Source of the DNA: Candidatus Poribacteria bacterium
GTDB taxonomy: Bacteria; Poribacteria; WGA-4E; WGA-3G
Reading direction: 5' to 3'
Assembly: GCA_022822085.1 (NCBI GenBank)
Contig: JAJECK010000102.1
Location: 1-64,000 of the forward strand
DNA length: 64,000 nt
Part shown: positions 26,134-35,430 of the stretch, in pieces
Layout: every line of letters begins with the position of its first letter
How positions within the stretch are numbered: the stretch's first letter is position 1
Notes under the pieces: generated by a model
The model's input: only the letters and a program-made list of their open reading frames with translations
Database searches by the model: none
Told to the model about the DNA's origin: nothing
Position numbers and translations under genes: made by a program

Positions 26134-28086
26134 ATGCGCGTTACCTTCCTTCAATGGTGTCGTACAAGTGCTTATTTTTTAGGTGCAGTCTTTCTTCTCT
26201 GGTTCGGGTATAGCCTCCAAGAACATCTAATTCTTCTTGATGCCCTTCTTGATAACAACCTACTTATTGTCATCCGGGATTCGCCCTATCTATCGTTCTC
26301 TCTCCCGTTCTGGGGTGTGAATTTAATAGCCGGTGTGCTGCTGCTTTGCATACTCTTTCTGATCGCTCCTGTTATTCCGGTGATGCGGCAGTATTTGTTT
26401 CATTTTGTTATTTTTTGTCTCCTGCTGTTGATCTGTATGTTGCCACTCCATGTGCACTTTGGCAATGCAAGTTTTAATCAAAACCTTTTCTTCCTTTCAT
26501 ATCGTCTCATTCTTGGTAGTTGTGGCATAGTTTTGTTTTTTCGTGGATTGGTAGATATCCGATTTTCCCATCTTCATACCTTCATATCTCGTTTTTTCCT
26601 CTGGGTACGTAATATCCGCCCGAGCTCATTTATAATTGCGATGTTTGTCGGTTGTGTGCTGGTCTGTGGTTCCATTTCGTGGCATGTTTTTGGTGGCGTG
26701 CCAGGATTTATGGACAGCTGTGTATACATGTTTCAAGCACGTCTGTTTGCCCACGGGGTGCTTTCTGCACCGCTCCCTCCCGAACAAGATTTTTTTTATG
26801 TATCACATGTCATTTTCTCCGACAAATGGTATACAATGTATCCACCAGGGTATCCTGCAGTCCTTGCGTTAGGTGTGATTTTCAAAATTTCTTGGCTTGT
26901 CAACCCGATTCTTGGTGCATTGACAATCGTTTGCATTTATCTGATAGCAAAGGAACTTTACGGAGACAGCATTGCAAAACTCTCCGCAGTGTTGGCATGT
27001 GCAAGCAGCTTCTTTTTATTTATGTCCTCAGAGTTTGCCTCACATACCTCAACGCTCTTTTTCGTAACGTTAGCATTTCTCAGTTTCGTGTGGATGGTCA
27101 AAAAGAAACGTCCGCTCCTTTCAGCGGTGGTATGTGGTGCATCTGTAGGCATGGCACTACTGTGCCGTCCCTACACAACGGTCTGGATTTGCGTGCCACT
27201 GGGAATTGCAGCAATTGTCATGCGGAAAGAGTTGACACTTCGGCATATCATTATAGGTGCAATCCCTATCCTTGTTGCATGTTGTGCATTCCTCGCTTAC
27301 AACTATGCAACAACGGGGCACCCACTGCTTTTTGGGTATATTGCCATGCACGGTAAAGGACACTATCCAGGTTTTCACTTGGCACCTTGGGACAACCAAT
27401 TTCACAGCGTAACACAAGGTTTTAAGCATATGTTTGAGAATCTGAATGCCCTGAGTTATTATCTGTTTGAGTGGCCGATATCTTCTCTCTTCTTTGCATG
27501 TTTCTTCCTTACGTATGGAAAAAAGAGATACTGGGAGTGGCTATTAGTAGGATGGATAAGTGCGTTACTCATTGGACATTTTTTCTACTTTTTCAACCAG
27601 ACAATTTTTGGACCGCGCTTTATCTACGAATGTCTGCCAGCGTTGATCTTATTAACAAGCAAAGGTTTATCGTTGAGTGCAAAATTCATTACCTCTCGGT
27701 GGAAATCTTTATCTGAAGTCCATGCGCAAAACATCCTCTGTTTAGTGCTTATCGGTCTTTTTCTGTTTGCATTCCTTTTCAATATTTCATCAACAGCAAG
27801 GTCTTATCAATATTTCTTCGGAACAGATGTGACGATTCAGAAGTATCTTAATAAAAACAATGTCGAGCAAGCACTGGTTTTTGTGAAGGGTAGGCGCGCA
27901 TATCAGGTCCACTATCCATTTAATGCACCTTTTGCCAAACCGCACATCTATGCCAAAGATAAAGGCAGTGAAAACAAGAAACTTGCTGTAAAGTTCCCAA
28001 ATTACCGCTATTTCATTGCAGAGCAAGAAAAAGTTGAAGAAGTCACTCTTGATGAACTTCAAAAAAGTGAACCGAAATCTAAATAA
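26134..28086 (+). CDS. Integral membrane glycosyltransferase, GT39/ArnT-like (650 aa)
   Basis: I choose the ATG at 26134, after GGTGGT and directly before MRVTFLQWCRT, over in-frame codons that overlap the previous gene. At least ten hydrophobic segments span the protein. The long loop after the fourth (FGGVPGFMDSCVYMFQARLF, with the DS pair where GT-C enzymes have their catalytic Asp-Glu or Asp-Asp) and the YPPGYPAVLALGVIF motif fit polyprenyl-phosphate-sugar-using transferases of the PMT/ArnT type. The C-terminal 100 residues are soluble and probably periplasmic. It would transfer a sugar from a lipid-linked donor to an envelope acceptor; neither can be named. Confidence 0.8.
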   Translation: MRVTFLQWCRTSAYFLGAVFLLWFGYSLQEHLILLDALLDNNLLIVIRDSPYLSFSLPFWGVNLIAGVLLLCILFLIAPVIPVMRQYLFHFVIFCLLLLICMLPLHVHFGNASFNQNLFFLSYRLILGSCGIVLFFRGLVDIRFSHLHTFISRFFLWVRNIRPSSFIIAMFVGCVLVCGSISWHVFGGVPGFMDSCVYMFQARLFAHGVLSAPLPPEQDFFYVSHVIFSDKWYTMYPPGYPAVLALGVIFKISWLVNPILGALTIVCIYLIAKELYGDSIAKLSAVLACASSFFLFMSSEFASHTSTLFFVTLAFLSFVWMVKKKRPLLSAVVCGASVGMALLCRPYTTVWICVPLGIAAIVMRKELTLRHIIIGAIPILVACCAFLAYNYATTGHPLLFGYIAMHGKGHYPGFHLAPWDNQFHSVTQGFKHMFENLNALSYYLFEWPISSLFFACFFLTYGKKRYWEWLLVGWISALLIGHFFYFFNQTIFGPRFIYECLPALILLTSKGLSLSAKFITSRWKSLSEVHAQNILCLVLIGLFLFAFLFNISSTARSYQYFFGTDVTIQKYLNKNNVEQALVFVKGRRAYQVHYPFNAPFAKPHIYAKDKGSENKKLAVKFPNYRYFIAEQEKVEEVTLDELQKSEPKSK

Positions 28087-28107
28087 TATTCTTACCGTTA
28101 TTTTTTC

Positions 28108-28136
28108 TTGACATCCCCAAAATTTCATGCTAATAT
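28108..28136 (+). promoter_or_regulatory. Sigma-70 type promoter ahead of the ABC system
   Basis: TTGACA (28108-28113), a 17-base spacer and TAATAT (28131-28136) lie about 90 bases upstream of the ATPase start. It is the best -35/-10 pair in this gap. Confidence 0.6.
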
Positions 28137-28228
28137 TTTAAGAAATTATATCCCATGACGATGTTGGTTAGAAATCCTTTTCACCAACTACATCTCAATA
28201 TAAATACGCTAAAGAAATATTGGACGCA

Positions 28229-29224
28229 ATGATTGAAGTCAGAGAACTTACAAAATCTTATGGACCGACACTTGCCGTAGACCAAGTCTCATTTGATGCA
28301 AACGCTGGAGAAGTTGTAGGCTTCATTGGACCGAACGGTGCTGGCAAAACCACTACAATGCGAATCCTTACCTGCTATCTCACCGCAGATGCTGGGAATG
28401 CTACCGTTGCTGGATACGATGTCCTTGAACACGCAATTGACGTAAGAAAAAATGTGGGTTACCTACCAGAAAGTGCACCGCTCTATGCAGATATGGGAGT
28501 GGTAGAATACCTAAAGTTTATGGCAGAAGTTCGTGATCTGCCTAAAAGTCAACGCAAAGAACGGATTAATACTGTTATTGATATATGTGGACTTGAAGGT
28601 GTGATACAGAAAGACATCGGGGAACTCTCCAAAGGTTATAGACAACGCGTTGGTTTGGCACAAAGTCTTATCCACGACCCGCCTATTCTGATTCTTGATG
28701 AACCTACATCAGGACTCGATCCAACTCAGACAATTGAGATTCGAAATCTGATTATTGAAATGGGAAAAGAGAAACTCGTCCTGTTCAGTACCCATATCTT
28801 GCCTGAGGTTGCTGCGACTTGTAGCCGTATCCTTATGATAAATCAAGGTGAAATTGTGGCAAACGGGACATTAGAGGAACTTATCGATCAAGTTCGGAGT
28901 GAGGAAAGGATACATCTTGTAATTAGAGGTCCTGAAGAGGATATTACGCCAGAACTAAAAGCATTAGATGCAATCACTGGGGTTTCACAATCCATAATGG
29001 ACAATGGTGTTGTGACGTATGAAATTACAACATCGCAAGATGGTTATGAAGCGACAAGTGCTATCTTCCGTGCAGCGCAACAGAACAGTTGGGATCTCGT
29101 AGAACTACGCCAAGAAACGATTGATCTGGAAAATATATTCCTACACTATTCCACTGGAGAAAATAGAAGTCCATCTAATAATACAGAACCTTCAACAGAC
29201 GTAAGTCCTGCAGAAGAGGAGTAG
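28229..29224 (+). CDS. ABC transporter ATPase, GldA/NatA-like
   Basis: The ATG at 28229 is preferred to an in-frame TTG nine bases earlier. The protein is about 331 aa and carries Walker A GPNGAGKTT (about residues 35-43), the signature LSKGYRQRVGLAQSL (about 134), Walker B ILILDEPTSGLDP (about 153) and the switch His in FSTHILPE. The C-terminal 100 residues are a soluble extension ending in Ser/Thr/Glu-rich sequence. It energises the permease at 29482. The permease, GldG-like and DUF4340 genes that follow on the same strand match the Gld-type exporter layout seen outside gliding bacteria. Confidence 0.92.
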   Translation: MIEVRELTKSYGPTLAVDQVSFDANAGEVVGFIGPNGAGKTTTMRILTCYLTADAGNATVAGYDVLEHAIDVRKNVGYLPESAPLYADMGVVEYLKFMAEVRDLPKSQRKERINTVIDICGLEGVIQKDIGELSKGYRQRVGLAQSLIHDPPILILDEPTSGLDPTQTIEIRNLIIEMGKEKLVLFSTHILPEVAATCSRILMINQGEIVANGTLEELIDQVRSEERIHLVIRGPEEDITPELKALDAITGVSQSIMDNGVVTYEITTSQDGYEATSAIFRAAQQNSWDLVELRQETIDLENIFLHYSTGENRSPSNNTEPSTDVSPAEEE

Positions 29225-29303
29225 AACTAATTAAATCGGTTTATATTACAAGGATTATATTCCTTGTATTGCTAACTATATCCGTAGATTTTTTAACAAC
29301 TTT

Positions 29304-29459
29304 ATACCATTTCTAATTGACAAATTCTCATAAATAAACTGTAGGTCGGGTAGAGCGAAGCGAAACCCGACATTGAAACTCTGTCTAACCTTACATGTCG
29401 GGTTTCGTGCCTCTACCCGACCTACGAAATAATGCTACATCATCATTTAGAAGTGGTAT
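29304..29459. mobile_element. MITE-like element with ATACCATTTCTAATT ends
   Basis: The 156-base element begins ATACCATTTCTAATT (29304-29318) and ends with the near-complement ATTTAGAAGTGGTAT (29445-29459), 12 of 15 positions pairing. Inside is a palindrome with arms 29341-29372 and 29396-29425 (GTAGGTCGGGTAGAG and its complement). It carries no gene and sits between the ATPase and permease genes of one operon. A second member with the same ends is at 32926-33042. Confidence 0.75.
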
Positions 29460-29481
29460 TATTTCAATTAATTAGAAGATT

Positions 29482-30198
29482 ATGCAAAACATCAACGCAA
29501 TATTTAAAAAGGAATTTAGAAGTTATTTCAATTCACCCATCGCATATATTTTTATTACATTTTTCCTCGCAATTTCATCATGGCTTTTCTTCCGAACTTT
29601 CTTCATTAGTGGTCAAGCCGAAATGCGAGGATTCTTTGGGTTAATGCCGTGGATTTTTCTTTTCTTTATCCCTTCTGTTACCATGAAACTTTGGGCAGAG
29701 GAAAAGAAAATCGGCACAGCAGAAATACTAATGACATTACCATTAAGGGATTATGAGGTAGTGGTAGGGAAATTTCTTGCAAGTTTTGGGTTGCTGGCAG
29801 TAACTGCGCTCTTTTCACTTGCACTCCCAATTTCTGTCATGATTCTTGGGGATCCAGATGGCGGGACAATAGTCTGTGGATACCTGGGTCTACTATTGAT
29901 GGGGGGCGCATACCTTGCAATCGGGTTATTCGCTTCCACGATTACTGAGAACCAAATAATCGCATTTATACTTGGAATTTCCGCATGCTTTGTCCTGCTG
30001 ATCATCGGGGAAGATATTGTGTTATTTAGTACGCCAAATTGGTTATTCCCAATATTTAGTTATCTCGGTCTCGGAGTTCATTATAGCAGTATTCTGCGCG
30101 GTGTCATTGATTCACGCGATATTATCTACTATTTGGCAATTACTGGGTTTTTTCTTTATCTGAGCACACTCATGATAGAAAGTCGAAAATGGCGGTAG
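29482..30198 (+). CDS. ABC transporter permease, GldF-like
   Basis: The 238-aa protein has six hydrophobic segments. It shows the ABC-2 permease start (FKKEFRSYFNSPIAYIFITF) and the cytoplasmic loop WAEEKKIGTAEILMTLPLRD that is characteristic of GldF/NosY-type permeases; this loop contacts the ATPase. It is separated from its ATPase by the MITE-like element. It is followed by the GldG-like gene after 18 bases. The substrate is unknown. Confidence 0.88.
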   Translation: MQNINAIFKKEFRSYFNSPIAYIFITFFLAISSWLFFRTFFISGQAEMRGFFGLMPWIFLFFIPSVTMKLWAEEKKIGTAEILMTLPLRDYEVVVGKFLASFGLLAVTALFSLALPISVMILGDPDGGTIVCGYLGLLLMGGAYLAIGLFASTITENQIIAFILGISACFVLLIIGEDIVLFSTPNWLFPIFSYLGLGVHYSSILRGVIDSRDIIYYLAITGFFLYLSTLMIESRKWR

Positions 30199-30216
30199 GT
30201 TAAGGAGGAATTGGTT

Positions 30217-31863
30217 GTGGCTGATAAACGGTTAAGATACGGTGCTAACACATTGGCGTTTATAGTACTTATATTTGCTATTCTGGTTATGATAAATTAT
30301 CTATCCTCACGTCGTTTTGTCCGGATGGATCTTACTGAGGATAAACGCTATACTGTATCCAAATCAACCAAAAACGTAATTAAGAATTTAGACGATATTG
30401 TTACGATTACTGTATTCTTTTCTACAGAACCAGCAACTGTAGCGCAGACCCTACAGGAAGTCAGAGATGTTTTAGACGAATATAATGCATTCTCGCGCAG
30501 ACTGCAAATTGACTATGTCAATCCTGCTGATATGGAGGAAGGCGAGAAACAGGAACTCCGCTTCAGAGGTATTATGGAAGGACCCATCAACGTCTTTGAA
30601 AAAGACAAAGCAGTCATTGCGAACGTTTATAGAGCTATTGCTGTCGGGTATAGTGGTAAAGAGGAAGTACTACCCGTTGTACAATCTACCTCAAATTTAG
30701 AATACGAACTCACTTCGGCTATCGTCAAAGTGACAACAAAAGAAGCAAAAACAATCGGATTCTTGACTGGACATGATGAATACGATATCAATGCACAGAC
30801 GCAGGCAAATCAACAACTCCGACAACTCTTAGATAAAAATGCTGCAGGACAATATAACATCACAACCGTTGACCTACATGCAGGAGAGCCTGTTGACCCG
30901 TCTGTAACTACATTAGTAGTAGCAGCACCGAAACAGGCTTTGACTGAACGAGAGAAATATGAGATAGACCAGTTTATCATGCGTGGTGGCAGAGCATTAT
31001 TCCTGATTGATCCTATTGCGATGCAACCCCAATCCTTACAAGGCACACCACTTGCTACGGGTTTGAACGATCTACTTGAACATTACGGTGTTAAACTCGG
31101 AAATAATGTAATTGGCGATCGTAGATTACACGATTCTGTGCAGTTTGGAGACGGTAGAATGACCTTTATTCAGCCGTACATCTATTTCGTCAAAATACAT
31201 AGATCCAATTTTTCTCAAGAGAACGCGATTACAAGTCAATTAGAACAATTAACATTGCCGTGGACAAGTTCATTAGAGACCTTAGCGATAGAAGGGGTCA
31301 ACGCAACACCTTTAGTGAAAACAACCGAATTTGGACAGAGTTTCCAAGGCGTATACAACTTGATGCCCGGAACTCCTATTCCACCACCGACAGATTTACA
31401 GGTGTATACCGTTGCTGCAGCTTTGGAAGGGAAATTCAAAAGTTTCTATACGAACAAAGAAGTTCCTTCAATAGAACATGCAGAAGATCCCGAAGGTGAA
31501 AACGATGAGCACACACATCCGCCAACAGAAGATGCTGAGGACAGAACAACTATTACTGAAAGTGCAGATACCCAAATTGTTGTTGTCGGAACAGGAGGTA
31601 TTCTCACACAATTGAATCCACACGGTGCCCAGTTCTTCTTGAACTGTATTGACTGGCTAACACTTGGCGATACACTTATCGGTATCCGTTCACATTCAAT
31701 TACGAGCAGACCTCTTATAGAAGTATCCGGTTTAACGAAAAACTTCATTAAATACTTTTGTATCATCGGCATGCCTCTGTTAGTCGTTATTATCGGGTTA
31801 ATTCGGTATCTCTTAAAAAGGAGGGTCCAACGGTTAGTCGGAACCTACGGTTCACGGATATAA
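30217..31863 (+). CDS. GldG-like ABC-system membrane protein (548 aa)
   Basis: AAGGAGG (30202-30208) is 8 bases from GTG 30217 but only 2 bases from the in-frame TTG 30211, so GTG is the likely start. One N-terminal membrane segment (about residues 11-28) precedes a long extracytoplasmic region. A second membrane segment is near the C-terminus (about 515-535, IIGMPLLVVIIGLIRYLL). The external part has the GldG/IFT52-type alpha/beta fold (MDLTEDKRYTVSKSTKNVI, LDDIVTITVFFS, TIGFLTGHDEYD, FIMRGGRALFLIDP). An acidic linker is at about 425-450. It completes the permease complex. Confidence 0.85.
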   Translation: MADKRLRYGANTLAFIVLIFAILVMINYLSSRRFVRMDLTEDKRYTVSKSTKNVIKNLDDIVTITVFFSTEPATVAQTLQEVRDVLDEYNAFSRRLQIDYVNPADMEEGEKQELRFRGIMEGPINVFEKDKAVIANVYRAIAVGYSGKEEVLPVVQSTSNLEYELTSAIVKVTTKEAKTIGFLTGHDEYDINAQTQANQQLRQLLDKNAAGQYNITTVDLHAGEPVDPSVTTLVVAAPKQALTEREKYEIDQFIMRGGRALFLIDPIAMQPQSLQGTPLATGLNDLLEHYGVKLGNNVIGDRRLHDSVQFGDGRMTFIQPYIYFVKIHRSNFSQENAITSQLEQLTLPWTSSLETLAIEGVNATPLVKTTEFGQSFQGVYNLMPGTPIPPPTDLQVYTVAAALEGKFKSFYTNKEVPSIEHAEDPEGENDEHTHPPTEDAEDRTTITESADTQIVVVGTGGILTQLNPHGAQFFLNCIDWLTLGDTLIGIRSHSITSRPLIEVSGLTKNFIKYFCIIGMPLLVVIIGLIRYLLKRRVQRLVGTYGSRI

Positions 31864-31890
31864 ATTACAATACACTGACCTATAGGAACA

Positions 31891-32889
31891 ATGAAAAAGA
31901 AACAACTACTGACTTTAGGTGGAATATTCGTTTTATTGTTACTCATTGCACTGATATTTGAGAACCCATTCAAGAAGAGTGAGTATCAAAAGAAGGTTGA
32001 TGAGGCAACCGCACTTTTCCCAAAATTTGACAAGGAACAAGTTGCCAAAATAGAGATTACTACTAAAGATGAAACGACTACTCTCACAAAAACAGATGGA
32101 AAATGGTTTGTAACCAGTATGGACAACTATCCTGCTGATATGGAAGCTATAGATGAGTTGTTTACCAAAGTGGCAGAATTTGACAATGCAAATCATGTCT
32201 CTGACAATCCAAAATATCAAGCCGAATTCCAAGTGGATAGCAGTGGGACTGAAGCAAAATTAATGGATGCAAATGATAAAATGTTAGCACATCTGTTTGT
32301 TGGGAAGAACACTCCCGGTTTCTTAAGCAGCTATGTCCGAGTGGCTGATTCAAAGGACGTCTATATTGCTAAAGGGTATCTACAAGGGGTTTTTGACAAA
32401 AGCACACGCACTTGGAAAGACCGAACTATTTTTAACTTCAATAAAGCCTTCGTCACACAGATTAACATTACTTCACCTGAAGAAACAGTTGAATTGATGT
32501 TAGATGCTGAAAACAAGTGGCAGATGTTACAACCAACAGCAGCTGCTGTGGTTCAGAACGAAATTGACAACCTACTAAATTCCTTAAGCCAGTTAAAGAC
32601 TGATGACTTTGCTGAAGTGAAAGAACTTACCGAATACGGTTTAGATGCACCGACCTCATCAATTACTGCTAAACTCAATGATGGGACAACCAAAACATTA
32701 CATATAGGAAAAGAGGATGGCGGCAAACTGTCCGTCAAAAGTGATGAAAAGGAACAAGTCTTCAGATTATTCAAATCAAATGTTGACAATTTAATTAAGA
32801 AATCCGATAAACTTATGGAAGTTGCAGTGCCTCCAGAAACAGATGAGGTAAATCCATCTGAAACAGTGGAAGACGCAACACCAGAGTAA
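31891..32889 (+). CDS. DUF4340-family protein of the Gld-like ABC system
   Basis: The 332-aa protein has one N-terminal membrane anchor (LLTLGGIFVLLLLIALIF) and an extracytoplasmic region. The latter repeats the DUF4340 unit twice: first about residues 45-150 (VAKIEITTKDETTTLTKTDGKWFV), then about 185-285 (VTQINITSPEETVELMLDAENKWQM). It ends with a polar tail. DUF4340 genes commonly follow gldG-like genes, as here with a 27-base gap. The function in the complex is not established. Confidence 0.85.
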   Translation: MKKKQLLTLGGIFVLLLLIALIFENPFKKSEYQKKVDEATALFPKFDKEQVAKIEITTKDETTTLTKTDGKWFVTSMDNYPADMEAIDELFTKVAEFDNANHVSDNPKYQAEFQVDSSGTEAKLMDANDKMLAHLFVGKNTPGFLSSYVRVADSKDVYIAKGYLQGVFDKSTRTWKDRTIFNFNKAFVTQINITSPEETVELMLDAENKWQMLQPTAAAVVQNEIDNLLNSLSQLKTDDFAEVKELTEYGLDAPTSSITAKLNDGTTKTLHIGKEDGGKLSVKSDEKEQVFRLFKSNVDNLIKKSDKLMEVAVPPETDEVNPSETVEDATPE

Positions 32890-32925
32890 AATAAAGGTAT
32901 AATAACAACTTGTGCAAAATAACTT

Positions 32926-33042
32926 ATACCATTTCTATTTAAGAAACTGTCATAAAGGAAACCTCCTTAAAGTCCCACTGATAAGGGGGATTTAGGGGGT
33001 TCTTCCAATTAGCGATGAGACATTATTAATTAGAAATGGTAT
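32926..33042. mobile_element. MITE-like element with ATACCATTTCTA ends, second copy
   Basis: ATACCATTTCTATTT (32926-32940) and AATTAGAAATGGTAT (33028-33042) are inverted with 14 of 15 positions pairing. The 117-base interior differs from that at 29304: it contains AAAGTCCCACTGATAAGGGG and GGATTTAGGGGGTT, the GATAAGGGG repeat of the family at 35236. The ends are therefore shared while the cargo varies. Confidence 0.75.
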
Positions 33043-33117
33043 TATTGTCCAACACTGTTCCACATAAGTCCAATATTCAGCGAGTTTTCCTCATAACAGA
33101 TAGGCTCTCCTGTCCGA

Positions 33118-33153
33118 ACGATATGTTTATAGATCATAGCTGAACACGGTGTC
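33118..33153. repeat. 36-bp repeat shared with 43267-43302 (inverted)
   Basis: The stretch starting ACGATATGTTTATAGATCAT matches the reverse complement of 43267-43302 at 35 of 36 bases. The CGATATGTTTATA part recurs at 43151-43179 and 48521-48549. Confidence 0.75.
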
Positions 33154-33276
33154 TTTAGTTGATACTTATAGGTTTTGCTACTCCCTATTGACCAACGGCG
33201 TTAACTCTTAGTAAAGCAAAAAATCTATAATTCTTAAAACTAATAACCCTGCATACCTGCATACTTGTAAATAAAC

Positions 33277-33305
33277 TTGCTTGAATTTCATCAATCACAT
33301 ATAAT
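33277..33305 (+). promoter_or_regulatory. Promoter ahead of lipoprotein gene
   Basis: TTGCTT (33277-33282), 17 bases, TATAAT (33300-33305), 47 bases before the ATG at 33352. Confidence 0.55.
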
Positions 33306-33351
33306 TGGGTAAGAAATCCAAATTTCATGCAAGGATAATAGGAGAATTATT

Positions 33352-34068
33352 ATGAAAACTATAGTCTGTTTGACACTACCTATTTTCATTTTTCTCACTG
33401 GATGCGCATCAATCTCAAAAACTCTTTCTGGAGATACCACAGACGATTACGATTTCCGTAACACTCGTTGGGGTTTCAGTCACCAACGCGTGCTCCGTGC
33501 GGAGAAAGATATGCAAGTTTTTCAACGGACAGATGATCTGCTTGTATACAAAACTAAAATCGCTGGTGTACCTACATTACTTGTTTACACATTTAATGAT
33601 AACAAACTCAGAGCAGCAGGATATATCACAGAAAAACCGGTAAAAAATGCACAAAATATAACCAAAATGTGTGTGGCAAAACATGGTGAACCAACCGAAA
33701 AACTAAAAGAAGGTATGGTTTGGAAAACTCCAGATACAGTGATATATACACATGCATATCCATCACACATCACCTTTAGTAATGCAAAATATGAGCGGAC
33801 AAATAACGGGTTATTATCTGATGTTGTGCGTAATTATACAAAACTAAAATCAAAATCAATAGACCGATGGGACAGCGTATGGTCATACATTGATACCGAT
33901 TTTTACAATGAACAACACCAATCAGAAGCACAGTTTACCGATTTGTCTGTACACGAAAAGGTGTTGTTTGGTGTTATCAAGAGGAATGAAAACATTCATT
34001 TTACAAACAAAGCGGGTGTTAATATTGCTATTCCACAAGAACAGATCAAATTCCTTGGAATTAAATAA
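33352..34068 (+). CDS. Hypothetical lipoprotein (238 aa)
   Basis: The signal peptide ends in LTGCAS (lipobox Cys at about residue 18), so the mature protein is lipid-anchored. The region at about 35-140 (DFRNTRWGFSHQRVLRAEKD, LLVYKTKIAGVPTLLVYTFN, KLRAAGYIT) is a small alpha/beta domain that starts like exported proteins binding ligands on a WG-x-S motif. About 145-238 continues with a second alpha/beta part. GGAGAA precedes the ATG by about 7 bases. I cannot assign a function. Confidence 0.75.
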   Translation: MKTIVCLTLPIFIFLTGCASISKTLSGDTTDDYDFRNTRWGFSHQRVLRAEKDMQVFQRTDDLLVYKTKIAGVPTLLVYTFNDNKLRAAGYITEKPVKNAQNITKMCVAKHGEPTEKLKEGMVWKTPDTVIYTHAYPSHITFSNAKYERTNNGLLSDVVRNYTKLKSKSIDRWDSVWSYIDTDFYNEQHQSEAQFTDLSVHEKVLFGVIKRNENIHFTNKAGVNIAIPQEQIKFLGIK

Positions 34069-34201
34069 TTAGTTCAAATCGTAAAAACTCGTTAAGTCAA
34101 TAGGATTGTCCGATAGATATACAATAAACCAATAGGTGTTGTTTTCTCGAAACCTATGCATATTAGGCTGCACCACGCTATTACAAGTATAGGAGACCTA
34201 A

Positions 34202-34984
34202 ATGTCCATTATCCATGACCGTTTATGCAGGTATTTCTTTTCATCTAATTTTAAATATTGCTTGTCCGTAATCTTTATTTTGCTCGTTTTAACACTAACT
34301 GCTTGTGATAGTAATATCGTTTCACAAGTCTTAAAACCGACTTTATCTGGTAGAACAGTCCATGTCAATGGAAACGGCTCAGTATCTGGGGAACCAGATA
34401 TTGCGACACTTAATTTAGGTGTCTCTATTCAAAGAAATTCTGTAGCAGAAGCACGTGAGGTAGCTGCAAGTACAATGACTGCCTTAATCGATTCACTGAA
34501 GGCAAACAGTATCGCAGAAAAAGATATAATAACACAGAATTTCAGTATCTATCCACAATATGATTACTGGGAAGGTGAACGTAAACTGCGTGGCTACAGA
34601 GTGAATAATACCGTTCAGGCAAAAGTGAGAGAATTGGAAACACTCAGTGATGTGATTGATGATGCCGCAGAAGCAGGTGGAGATAACATCGTTCTCAATT
34701 CAATCCAATTTATGATTGAAGATACTACCCCATTGCAAGAACAGGCACGTGCTATAGCAGTGAAAAACGCTGAAGCAAAAGCACGCACAATTGCAGAAGC
34801 AAGTGGCGTAACACTTGGGAAACCTGTTACTATAACGGAGAACTCATATTACGAAAGTCCACCAATTCCGTATGCAGTAGCAGAAGAAGCCTTCGCTGAT
34901 GATGCTGCACGTACTTCTACACCTATCGTTTCTGGTGAACTAACTGTCACTGTCAATGTTACAGTGGTATATGAAATTGAGTAA
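34202..34984 (+). CDS. SIMPL-domain (DUF541) lipoprotein
   Basis: The 260-aa protein has an N-terminal hydrophobic signal (about residues 18-36) that ends LTACDSN, a likely lipobox. Residues about 50-258 are a SIMPL/DUF541 domain: VHVNGNGSVSGEPDIATLNL, TQNFSIYPQYDYWEG, RGYRVNNTVQAKVREL, IAVKNAEAKARTIAEASGV and the final TVTVNVTVVYEIE. Members such as BP26 form oligomeric channels or rings in the periplasm; the biochemical role is poorly known. Confidence 0.9.
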   Translation: MSIIHDRLCRYFFSSNFKYCLSVIFILLVLTLTACDSNIVSQVLKPTLSGRTVHVNGNGSVSGEPDIATLNLGVSIQRNSVAEAREVAASTMTALIDSLKANSIAEKDIITQNFSIYPQYDYWEGERKLRGYRVNNTVQAKVRELETLSDVIDDAAEAGGDNIVLNSIQFMIEDTTPLQEQARAIAVKNAEAKARTIAEASGVTLGKPVTITENSYYESPPIPYAVAEEAFADDAARTSTPIVSGELTVTVNVTVVYEIE

Positions 34985-35022
34985 GAATTTGTGAGATAAT
35001 TTGTTGGTGTGGATATATCTAT

Positions 35023-35181
35023 TATAACCTAAGTTTCCACCTTTGTCGCATAATCTGTTAGATTGTGCCTATAAGTGCCCAAACAGACAGTTTGCGCTAC
35101 GAAATTTCGTGAATAATGAAATATTATCGCATAAAAACGGTATTTGCATGTCCAAAATCTTATCCGTAGCAACTTAGGTTA
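35023..35181. mobile_element. MITE-like element with TATAACCTAAGTT ends
   Basis: TATAACCTAAGTTTCCACC at 35023 and the inverse GTAGCAACTTAGGTTA ending at 35181 form terminal inverted repeats. The 159-base interior aligns with 61878-62151 once the nested insertion there is removed. It carries the GATTGTGC repeat and no gene. Confidence 0.7.
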
Positions 35182-35184
35182 ACG

Positions 35185-35345
35185 CCAGTTTGATATAAGA
35201 ATTCAATTTTGATTTGATAAAAAAATTCAAATTTGATAGGACTGACGCATTTCCCCCTTGATAAGGGGTTAGAAGTCGGTATTTGAGTGTTTACCCCCTT
35301 AATCCCTTTATCAAGGGACTTTAAGAGGAATGCATGCATCCTGCC
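35185..35345. repeat. Left direct repeat flanking the Uma2 gene
   Basis: The segment from CAGTTTGATATAAGAATTCA to AATGCATGCATCCTGCC is repeated at 36226-36375 with small differences. Shared blocks include AAATTTGATAGGAC, GACGCATT, CCCCCTTGATAAGGGG and AGAAGTCGGTATTTGAGTGT. Within it, 35236-35345 has inverted ends (AGGACTGACGCATTTCC and GGAATGCATGCATCCT) typical of the family also found at 40356 and 46514. Confidence 0.75.
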
Positions 35346-35430
35346 TTATTATCAAACTCACATTACAATTAGCAGGCGATGTCCCCACGGTTCAAGTTTT
35401 AACCTATTTTCATGTAATGGAGAAACACCG

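Larger units (their letters stand above)
32890..33351. other. Intergenic region with a MITE-like element and promoter
   Basis: It contains the element at 32926-33042, a 36-base segment shared in inverse orientation with 43267-43302, and a promoter-like pair at 33277-33305. No coding sequence is supported. Confidence 0.6.
34985..35430. other. Intergenic region made of two non-coding elements
   Basis: It is almost filled by the element at 35023-35181 and the left direct repeat of the Uma2 cassette (35185-35345). An open frame from 35287 reaches the Uma2 gene but lacks a ribosome binding site and protein-like content. Confidence 0.6.

Noticed and set aside
26652-27356. 234-aa open frame overlapping the GT39-like gene
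   Set aside because: It lies entirely inside a well-supported membrane glycosyltransferase in another frame, and its Cys/His-rich composition reflects that shadow.
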